A stretch of DNA of 10,996 bases from Simkania negevensis. Lineage in GTDB: Bacteria; Chlamydiota; Chlamydiia; Chlamydiales; JAFITR01. Shown here piece by piece: positions 1 through 7,500 of the stretch (the first letter of the stretch is position 1; each line of letters opens with the position of its first letter). The stretch is taken from contig JAFITR010000040.1 in assembly GCA_017116025.1 (NCBI GenBank), positions 1 to 10,996 on the forward strand, written 5' to 3'. The notes under the pieces were generated by a model. It was not told the origin of the DNA. It did no database searches and saw only the letters and a list, made by a program, of their open reading frames with translations. A program made the translations under genes and the position numbers.

Positions 1-34
1 AAACATACGATTATTTTTTGCCAAAACTGCCAAA

Positions 35-58
35 CTCGAGCAGACCTTCGGTCGGGAG
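35..58. repeat. GC-rich hairpin element, copy A (CTCGAGC...CCTTC...CGGG)
   Basis: The segment contains a perfect GACC-TTC-GGTC hairpin (43-53), flanked by CTC (35-37) and GAG (56-58), which also pair. The ordered blocks CTCGAGC, CCTTC and CGGG recur in the same order in the other intergenic region (1415-1433), with a 3-base difference between the first two blocks. This suggests two diverged copies of one small palindromic intergenic element. No T-tract follows, so it is not a standard intrinsic terminator. Confidence 0.4.
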
Positions 59-169
59 AAAAAGCAATAGTTCTTCTGGGGGGCTAGATGTCAAATTAAA
101 TCTTTATGCAATTTCTCTGCTTCTGGGACTTGTTTTTTCTGGAGACAATTTATATTTTCTTAATAATCA

Positions 170-198
170 TAGATTAAAATGTATAGTATGATTAAAAT
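170..198 (+). promoter_or_regulatory. Possible sigma70-type promoter for the 306-1265 gene
   Basis: The hexamers TAAAAT (175-180), TATAGT (182-187) and TAAAAT (193-198) each match the TATAAT consensus at five of six positions and sit in the most AT-rich part of the window. No convincing TTGACA-like -35 lies at the right distance from any of them, so the exact promoter is undecided. Transcription starting just downstream would give a leader of about 100 nt containing the three palindromes at 196-277. Confidence 0.25.
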
Positions 199-210
199 AA
201 CGTTGTTATT
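196..210. promoter_or_regulatory. Palindrome 1 upstream of CDS 306-1265 (AATAAC-gtt-GTTATT)
   Basis: This is a perfect inverted repeat with 6-bp arms and a 3-nt centre. It lies directly after the -10-like hexamers and 5 bp before a second palindrome. It may be an operator half of a tandem pair or the first stem-loop of a structured leader. Confidence 0.4.
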
Positions 211-215
211 ACTGG

Positions 216-230
216 CAAATCATTGATTTG
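216..230. promoter_or_regulatory. Palindrome 2 upstream of CDS 306-1265 (CAAATCA-t-TGATTTG)
   Basis: This is a perfect inverted repeat with 7-bp arms around a single base; as RNA it would be a 6-bp stem with a 3-nt loop. Its centre (223) is 20 bp from the centre of palindrome 1 (203), close to two helical turns. That spacing would put two bound dimers on the same face of the DNA. Confidence 0.4.
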
Positions 231-260
231 TAGGTTGCAGAATAATAACAAGGCCTTGTG

Positions 261-277
261 ACTTGAAACATTCAAGT
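261..277. promoter_or_regulatory. Palindrome 3 upstream of CDS 306-1265 (ACTTGAA-aca-TTCAAGT)
   Basis: This is a perfect inverted repeat with 7-bp arms and a 3-nt centre, ending 17 bp before the Shine-Dalgarno sequence. Its arms differ from those of the two upstream palindromes, so the shared feature is the geometry and not the sequence. It would form a stem-loop in the leader mRNA. Confidence 0.4.
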
Positions 278-294
278 AAAAACCAGAGTAAATT

Positions 295-298
295 GGAG
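295..298 (+). promoter_or_regulatory. Ribosome binding site GGAG for CDS 306-1265
   Basis: GGAG lies 7 nt before the ATG at 306, a standard distance, and supports this start. The surrounding bases can pair weakly (TGGA 294-297 with TCCA 303-306), which would cover both the GGAG and the A of the start codon. This 4-bp stem is too short to claim regulation. Confidence 0.7.
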
Positions 299-305
299 CT
301 CTTCC

Positions 306-1265
306 ATGGCTACACTTTCTATTTTTACCCCTGTGATTTCTAAAGAAAATCCTTGGATATGCTATCCTGCTTTGTATCTGAACCCTTTGGGAGGCGAAAA
401 GATAGCTATTCATCAGATTGAAAAAGGTCAAATTGATGGATATCAGCAGGTAAAGGAAGGGTTGCACAAGACGTCTCTACTAGCGACAGCGCTAAAGATT
501 ACCTCTTACGTTCTCTCTTGTGGTATTTTACCTCTTTTGGCAGTAGTAGTAACCCTCGTTATCCGCGCTATCTACAAGTTCTCTTGGATTCAAGAAGAGG
601 CTTCTTCTCCTGCTAGGGAGACCAACAAAACAGATCAAGAAGAAGAGACAAATCTTGCGATTAAGGGACAACTGGATGATTTAGGGAAATCTATCGAGAC
701 TGTCAGGCAAGGAGTGGCTGATACAGGAGTTGAGGGAAGAGAGCAGCCCTCACAGAGATCTTCCGATGAAGAGAGTCAAGCCTTACAGAAGTCTCTCGAT
801 GATGCGAAGGAAAGAGAAGGGTCTTTAAAGGAAGATCTTGATCGCGCGAATAAAGCAAATGAAGCTCTTTTAAAACAGCAAGAATTCCAAACAACTACTG
901 ACGGAAAATTGAAAGAAATCTTTGAGGGGATTCAGGGCTTCGATCTAAGGGTGAAGCAGATTATGGAAGAGCAGAAAACATCCGCCCAGCCTGCTCTGGA
1001 AAGAATGCAAGAGTTAGAGAAAGAGATCGATCAATTCGATAAACAATTGTCCGAGATTGAGACGCAGCCAAACATACAAGAATCTAATAAGGTAGGAATA
1101 CTTGTTGTAAAGGCATTTGTCGATCGCATCAGGCAAGCACTGGTTGTGGCTGATGAGGCTCGAAGGGGCGCAGGAGGAAGCGGGAGCGTTTGTGTCTCAT
1201 CGAAACCCAGAGAGGAGTCAGATGTTACAGCACAAGTGTCCAACAGAGGCGCAGACTTTTCTTAA
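306..1265 (+). CDS. Putative membrane-anchored coiled-coil protein, chlamydial Inc-like architecture
   Basis: This is a 319-aa protein of unknown function. The first 57 residues are mixed and carry no signal-peptide pattern. Residues about 58-90 form one long hydrophobic stretch (KITSYVLSCGILPLL and following), flanked by K54 and R87/K91. A Ser-Cys-Gly break followed by Pro near 71-76 would allow either a single membrane span or a tight hairpin. From about residue 95 onward the protein is very polar and Glu/Lys/Gln-rich, with predicted coiled coil at about 155-195 and 200-255, and a loose Gly/Ser tail from about 288. A hydrophobic segment plus a cytosolic coiled coil is typical of chlamydial inclusion membrane proteins and of many Parachlamydiales membrane proteins, and the Lys-Ile-x-Ser-Tyr membrane segment resembles the latter. 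That link is inference from architecture. The start is set by a good GGAG 7 nt upstream. It may be a surface or effector protein; no enzyme motif is visible. Confidence 0.85.
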   Translation: MATLSIFTPVISKENPWICYPALYLNPLGGEKIAIHQIEKGQIDGYQQVKEGLHKTSLLATALKITSYVLSCGILPLLAVVVTLVIRAIYKFSWIQEEASSPARETNKTDQEEETNLAIKGQLDDLGKSIETVRQGVADTGVEGREQPSQRSSDEESQALQKSLDDAKEREGSLKEDLDRANKANEALLKQQEFQTTTDGKLKEIFEGIQGFDLRVKQIMEEQKTSAQPALERMQELEKEIDQFDKQLSEIETQPNIQESNKVGILVVKAFVDRIRQALVVADEARRGAGGSGSVCVSSKPREESDVTAQVSNRGADFS

Positions 1266-1281
1266 CGGATACCTTTAAATT

Positions 1282-1295
1282 ATCGCGACAGCGAT
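1282..1295 (+). other. Short stem-loop after CDS 306-1265 (ATCGC-gaca-GCGAT)
   Basis: A perfect 5-bp stem with a 4-nt loop begins 17 nt after the stop codon. No T-run follows, so it is not a classical terminator. It could be a 3'-end stabilising stem or chance. Confidence 0.25.
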
Positions 1296-1320
1296 GAAAA
1301 TAGTTAAACTTCTCACAGCG

Positions 1321-1349
1321 GTAAAAAGAAAGCAGAAAATGCTTTTTAC
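1321..1349 (+). terminator. Weak candidate terminator for CDS 306-1265
   Basis: Two mutually exclusive hairpins are possible: GTAAAAAG (1321-1328) with CTTTTTAC (1342-1349), or AAAGCA (1329-1334) with TGCTTT (1340-1345) around a GAAAA loop and running into five T residues (1343-1347). The stem is AT-rich and short, so termination would be inefficient. It is the only terminator-like structure between the two plus-strand genes. Confidence 0.3.
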
Positions 1350-1360
1350 AAGGGGTATCT

Positions 1361-1442
1361 GAATAGTAGCAATATTCTTTCTATCCCTAACCTTGCTTTC
1401 CGCCACTCGCTACGCTCGAGCCCTTCAGACGGGCTGCTATTC
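1361..1442. repeat. 82-bp segment bounded by near-perfect 10-bp inverted repeats
   Basis: GAATAGTAGC (1361-1370) and GCTGCTATTC (1433-1442) are inverted repeats with one mismatch, which as RNA is a G-U wobble, so a 10-bp outer stem is possible. The interior is more GC-rich than the surroundings and contains hairpin element copy B. No target-site duplication is visible at the ends. It could be a small non-autonomous palindromic repeat or an RNA structural element; it has no coding capacity. Confidence 0.35.
1414..1437. repeat. GC-rich hairpin element, copy B (CTCGAGC...CCTTC...CGGG)
   Basis: It contains the 8-bp palindrome GCTCGAGC (1414-1421) and a stem AGCCC (1419-1423) / GGGCT (1431-1435) around a 7-nt loop. 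The blocks CTCGAGC, CCTTC and CGGG occur in the same order as in copy A at 35-58. It has no T-tract, so it is more likely a dispersed intergenic palindrome than a terminator. Confidence 0.4.
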
Positions 1443-1453
1443 CTAACGATCCC

Positions 1454-1474
1454 TTAAGATTTATCAAATCTTAA
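1454..1474. promoter_or_regulatory. 9-bp-arm palindrome upstream of the giant gene, candidate operator
   Basis: TTAAGATTT (1454-1462) and AAATCTTAA (1466-1474) are perfect inverted repeats around ATC. The site ends 48 bp before the start codon and overlaps the only reasonable -35 position. Its size and place suit a repressor or activator dimer. It also fits a weak AT-rich stem-loop in read-through RNA from the upstream gene. Confidence 0.45.
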
Positions 1475-1491
1475 TAAAATGGGAATATACT
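1461..1491 (+). promoter_or_regulatory. Possible promoter of the giant gene
   Basis: The -10 candidate TATACT (1486-1491) matches the consensus at five of six positions. The -35 candidate TTATCA (1461-1466) matches at four of six but with a long 19-bp spacer, and it lies inside the palindrome at 1454-1474. Transcription would start near 1498, leaving a short leader of about 25 nt. The weak -35 and overlapping palindrome suggest activator dependence or repression. Confidence 0.3.
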
Positions 1492-1522
1492 ATACGAATA
1501 TCTTTAATTTTGGGCATTAGTC

Positions 1523-4500
1523 ATGGAACGAGCAGACGGGGTATTATCTAATTCTTCTCCCCCTGGGGAGGCTACTGCTTCTAAAGTTATTGTTGCTGCA
1601 ACGGCTACAGAGGGGCAGCTTGTTCAGAGGGTAGTTGATGTCGGGAGTGGATGTTTTGCTCATTTATATCATTTGCCTTATGAAGCACGCAAGAGTATGC
1701 GTAATAAGAAGGGTGATGATGTTCTATCTAAGAGATCCTCTGTTTGTTTTGTGGACTGGCGCCAATTTGGCTTACAACACTGTCCTGGGCTCATTCGCAG
1801 CACGGGTTTTGAGGGTGGTTGTTGGACAGCAAGCATTGTATCTGTACAAAAATTTCTCTCTTTGTATAGCTCTTCAGAGCAGCGTTTTTTTCAAAAAGGG
1901 CCTATTGGCACAGAGGTTCAAGGCAAAATCAAAAATGCTTTGAACCAGTTGGTGGGTTTCCTCATTCCTCATAAAAAAAGTGCTTGTACCGATCAGCAAA
2001 TCTGCGATGAAGTAGAAAGGGTTTTTGAAAAAATCCAAGACGGGCTTCAGGGGCCTTCTCCAACAAATGTCTTCTACCTTCCTTTGGGTTATCTTGGGGG
2101 GAAGATGAATGATGGACATGCGGTGGTGGGGAAGGTTGAAATTAGAGAAGAGAACGTTGTTTTCTCTTTTTTCAATCTTGGCAACGGATGTGATTTGCAT
2201 CCCTCCGTGGACTTAACGGCAAATCAGAGAAAGCGTTCTTTTACCTCGTTTCCTATTACGATACCGAAGGTTACCTTTTTTGGTGATATAGGAAAAGCGG
2301 CTTGGGGGCAACTGTTACGTTATAACTTGGATCCTATAGAAGGAACGGAAGAGCCGCGTGATGGTTATGATCTTTACGACATCCTCTACCAGCTCTCCTT
2401 TTTTAAAAAAGACCCTCGCTCCGGTAAGCATTCAAATTTAGATGGGGCAATGATCGAGTATGGGCAGGCAGAGCAGGTGAGTGGAAACTGCTCTGAAGTA
2501 GCGGTACGCAACACGATTGAAGATGTGTTGATTTGCAGTGGCGTTTCCAGAAATGATCGCCGGCTCTTCTTTCTCAATAGAGATTTTTCTTCCTTAGTTA
2601 GTGCTTACCATAATTTTTTTAACGATGGAGCTAATGTCGATTCTGCTATCTCAGAACTTTTACACGATGCGGCCAAATCGTTTGGTGTCGCTCTTTTCGA
2701 AGCATCCCGAGATGAGTTAGTGAGTGATGAGGAGCTTTTCGGGGCCCAAACCGCTGTCCATAAGATTTTGAAGCTTGTCAAGCGTCACCAACAGGACAAG
2801 TCGGTAGTAGTCGTAGCGTCAGCCGCAGAAGCTTCTGTCAGTAATGTCCTCACGGAATTCACAGCCTCTTTGCCTCCAGCAAGTGCTCCAGCTCTTTCTC
2901 AAGCAGAAGAGGCTCTTGTTTCTACCATTTCCATGGCACCTCCATCATTTGACATTAATACTTTCTCACAAACAATTTTATCCTGGATACGAATTGCCGA
3001 ATCTCTTTCTGGAACATCCGCTTTTGCATTTGTTGCAGACTGTATGCGTACTCTACCGGTACCTTCTAGAGAAGAAGGCGATATATGGGGTCGATCTACA
3101 GATATGAGGATGAATCTTATTGTGAGGCTGAAAAGACTTATTAATGAAGGGCTGAAAGGTGTCTCCATTGCGGAGCAGAGGGAGTCGTATAACCAGGCGA
3201 TGCCAGCAGCTTCTTTTACAGAACAGTTTCTAACAATCTACACTGCCTATGCCATCGTTGATCGATTAGCAAGAGGTAATCCAGAGGCCAGGCTCAGAGG
3301 ATATGCTTCTCCCTTCCTGCCGCATTTTATTAAAGAGCCAAACGGTTTTACTTCTCTGCCACTCAAAGAGGATAACGAGCGTTACAGGCAGCTAAAATCA
3401 TATTTTACAGGAAGGGATAGTAATTCTGCTCCAAAGCCGCAGGAAAAGGTTGTTTTCCCTGTTGCCCAGCATTTCCTTGTATCGCAATATCTTGCAAGCG
3501 ATCTTGCTGGATCGGATGTAACAGATACAAAAGAGCATTTGCAAGAAATACACCACTTGGAATATGTGCGTCAATTTTCTGATGGTCTCTCCTCCAATGC
3601 CTCCATAATTTGTTCGCAATGGGTAAACCCTTCTATAGCCCCTGAAGTTCAGCATCTCTATTTCTTCGTTTTTCTTTCTCAATCACTTTTCTTTGGCTCT
3701 CCTTCTCCGGGGAAAGGGGAAAAGTTTCCTAATTCATTATCATTCTCTACTGAGATAAATAATGGGCAGTACAGTGTAAAGACAAATTTACCGCTCTTTG
3801 AGGCGTCGCGAAGGGAAGGAGCGCTTCCTTTGCGGGAACGGCGCTTTGCAGAGAATGGGATAGAGGATTCGATGCATGATAGGGGGAACTCTAAATTTCA
3901 TCGATTATACGCTTCTGATACGCGCGATTTGACAACTAACAAAACGGTTTTCTATCCAGTAAGCTCAACGGACACCTCCGAACTTCGTTTACTGCCGCCC
4001 TTGATTCGGGCTATATTGGATATGACAAGGACGCCCGCACTTGGCCCTTGGAAGGTGGTGCAAACGTTTTGTTTCCCCTATACACTGTCCATGTTATCCA
4101 ATCCCTGGGTACAACAAGCAATTGACTCCTGCCTTTTCCACCCTTCTGTTCTCTTAAGCTTCCTTGAACATACTTCAACAAGTTTGGTTGTTGCTGTGCG
4201 GGATTTTATCAAACAAGGGCTGAAGTGGTACGATGATGGCCGCAACGTAAACATGCAGTCTGTTGTTTTGTTCCTCCTGCGTATTGGTATCTCTTTTGAA
4301 ACGTATACAGAGAGTAGTAATCGTGAAGGGATTCTCAATGATTACCGTGCTGTGCTTAAGAATCTTCTTGCTCGCTCTCGTTCAGATCAAGCTCGTCAGG
4401 AGGTTTTGCTTTACCGGGCCTTTTTAGAAGCTACTCATAGCGATACGAGTCGCATAGCTCCTATGCAGTTGTTCCCTCTTCTTTTTTCTTCACGACTTAA

Positions 4501-7500
4501 CGACTTATCCCAATTTTCTGAATACCATCCGAGGACGAACAGCACCTCATGGCTTATTGCCCAACTTCCTCGTTTTATTCGGTCCAATGCATATAAATTC
4601 CATGCCGAGTTTGACTCAGATCAGCGTAACAGCATTTGTCAAGCCATCATCGAGAAGAGCTGTGATCACTTTAAAAGTGATCTCCCTCATGGTGATTGGA
4701 GTGGAAGATTCCCTTCTTATACCTGTGGTGATTTTGTCGTAGACTTTTTAGAAGGTAGGGTTAGCCATAAGAAGTTTGGGACGCTCACACGCCTTAACTA
4801 TGCAAAAGACTCACGCTTTTTCTTAGACAAGACAATATTTGAGTCGATAGGCTCTCTATTTTGGGAAAAAGGAGACGGCTCGTTGAGGTCACTATGTGGG
4901 AAGATCTCCTACTGTGCAACAAATAAGAAGTGGTTCATCTCTTTTAAAAAGAGTGCAACGTTGGAGCAGGTGGAGACTTTTAGCGATTGGCCAGAATTAG
5001 AAAAGGGTCCTATTGCCTTTTTGGGAAACCCCTCTCTAGGCTTAGTCCATATCCGCAAGGATGGCACGGACGACTTCATCAGCTACGATGTCAAGACGAG
5101 AAGCCCTTACATGCATCTACGTAGAAGCGGTAATATTCTCACTTTTATACGCGAGAGATCTTTAACAGAAGGCCCCATCCATCTAGCGAATTTAGAGAAT
5201 TTGTCACCCAATGACCCTTTGTACAGAATAACAACGGTTTTTGCCCGGCCTTGCGACATGCTTTGCTTTGTCAATGCAGATAAGAAAATCGAGGAACTCA
5301 ACTTTTTTTCTTCCAAGCTTCTATTTGTTAAAGATTCCTCAAACCAGGAGCTTGCTTCTTCTGAGTTTCATGGCTTCTATCTGGTTGACGACCTGTTTTC
5401 GCCTTTACCAAAAGGAGAGAAAGCGAGCGGAGAGTACAGCTTGTTGCAAGAAGAGCTCAACAAGTTTAAAAACGCCCTTGTCCTCTACAACCCTCAGAAA
5501 AAGGAGTGGCGTCTGCTTCTTCCTGCTGTATCGCTTAAGGTGTCAGCAGAAACATTTTCGAAAGATGTCTCTTCTGACGATTCCAAATCTCGTCACGGTT
5601 ATTATTTTTATGAATTCGATCCAATAAAACGACTTTTTTATGCCTTGCCAACACAGCCTGGCCAAGCAGAAGCCGGCGGCAGTGAACGTGCTCATATTCA
5701 TCTATCAATGCTCTTTAAAATGCAGAGGGACTACAACAAGGCTTTGCATTACTTAAGCAATGTAAAAATAGGCGCCAGCTTTGACACAAACATCCTCGAG
5801 GCCCTATGTCAGCTACGGTACATCAACGATAGCTCACCTGCTTCAATCGCTTTCAACATGAAGCTCTCCCTGCTTGTAATCAACAATAAAAATTTGATGA
5901 CAGAAGAGCAGTTTGACCACAAAGCAGCCGTAGACTCTGCCTACCACTCCTTTGTCTATTGGGCTATCAGAAGCTATTACCTCTACCTTCACCTCACAGA
6001 TGAAGGCAAAGAAAAGCTTGTTCCAGAATCCCTACGGATCACTCAAGGAGAAAAAAAGACTCTTCTTCTTGGGTTTCGGCAGTTTTATCAAAAGCTGTAT
6101 GGAAATGAGGAGAATAAGCTGGATGGCAAGCCTCGTACTTGGGAAGAGAGATGGGAAAATGAACAATTTATTTTAGCGAACCAGTACAATCTATTCTTTT
6201 CTAAGAAAGAAACAGTCACTTTTAACCACACGCAGACGCTGCCTATTCACCCGCCAATCCTCCTCTTTAAAGAACAGCATTTCGGCCTCTCTGCAGAACG
6301 TTTGATCAACGATTGCCTTTCTATGGTATTCGTTCCCCCTCTGCAAAAATACCCTATCCGCGTTAGCTACGACACGCTTGTAGCAAACTTCTTCAACCTA
6401 TACGAACAAGCAAGGCTGTCTTCAAAAGATCTCCTCTCTCCTTTCGACTTTACACTTCACGCTCTTCTGAAAGCAAAGCCGAACGTGCCGGGAGCACATT
6501 TCCCGACGCCGTTGGCACTGCTTCTGTTGCGGGTTCGCCATAACCCAGAGCACTTTTCCTCTTTCTCTCTTGCAAATGTTCCCCGAGAAATGTTGAGAGA
6601 ACATATCGGTACGATCCAACAGATCATCGAGGTCGCAAATTCATTGCCCCCTATTGATTTCGGGCAATATGTCAAGATGCCTATTAGAGATGATCTCGTT
6701 TTGAAGAAAGAGTTGCCCAGTATCACACCTGAAAAGATAGACCTTCGTTTAGGAGAAGAAGCAGGGGGTAGTGCCTTAGGCGACACTCCTTGTCTCACTC
6801 AGATAGAAAAGGCGATCAGTAAGCTCTTCTATTCATTCTATCATGTGCGCGGGGGCGTTTTATCACGTGTCGATGAGGCGCGAGAGGAGCTTCTGTTTGA
6901 GCTGGAAAGAGACTGCAACAGAACTTTTGGCAAGGATAAATACGATGGTTCTTTGCCTGAAGTGATTATGAAAGAGGTGATTATGAAAGACGACGGCTCT
7001 TTCTTAACAAAACACCGCCCTATGTTAACAAAAGAGGAAAAGATTAAGCTTTGTCGTCTTGTCTGCGAATGGTATCACGCCCAAGTGTTGCTTAAGCTGC
7101 CTTCAGAACAATATCTTCACTATGACCCTTTCCTCTTCCCAGAAATTTCCTATTTCTTTGCCAAGACAGGCAAGTTCCCTCGAAAAGAGCAGCTAGAAAC
7201 CTATCAATGGGTATGTGATAAGATACGGCGAGGGCAAAGCGTCCATTTTCAGCTAGCAGCAGGTGGAGGGAAAACAGATCTTCTCACTCCTCTTTTTAAC
7301 CTTGCTGCAAAGAGACTGGGGCGCATGCCTATATCGTGCGTAACCCAATCGGCATACCCTATTGATAAGAGAAACCTTGCCTTTAATCTAAAAATTCTTA
7401 ATGAGCACCTTGGCTATCTCGAAATAGGGCTGCATATGATTAAACAGCTAACGGCTAAAGACCTGCTGTTTATCTTCACACAGCTTAAACAGTACAAACG

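Larger units (their letters stand above)
1..305. other. Intergenic/leader region upstream of the coiled-coil membrane protein gene
   Basis: No gene can be assigned here. All three plus-strand frames are open from the left edge for a short way, with stops at 68-70, 85-87 and 188-190. The tail of an upstream gene could therefore lie here, but none of the three short peptides is recognisable and they cannot be ranked. The section from about 140 to 230 is strongly AT-rich and holds -10-like hexamers, a 9-bp direct repeat GATTAAAAT (172-180 and 190-198, period 18 bp) and two palindromes. A third palindrome and a ribosome binding site follow. I read the right half as the promoter and 5' leader of the gene starting at 306. 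Confidence 0.5.

Noticed and set aside
1..190. C-terminal tail of an upstream plus-strand gene
   Set aside because: Three competing open frames (stops at 68, 85 and 188) with no recognisable peptide; cannot be called from this window.
192..467. 91-codon minus-strand frame over the leader and start of the first gene
   Set aside because: It overlaps the well-supported 306-1265 start and the palindrome cluster and has no initiation signal.
1419..1435. Intrinsic terminator at the GC-rich AGCCC/GGGCT hairpin
   Set aside because: No T-run follows the stem on either strand; sequence similarity to the hairpin at 35-58 fits a dispersed repeat better.
5241..5627. 128-codon plus-strand frame overlapping the giant gene in another frame
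   Set aside because: Low-complexity Ser/Leu/Arg/Lys composition typical of a shifted reading of a real gene; the giant frame runs through unbroken.
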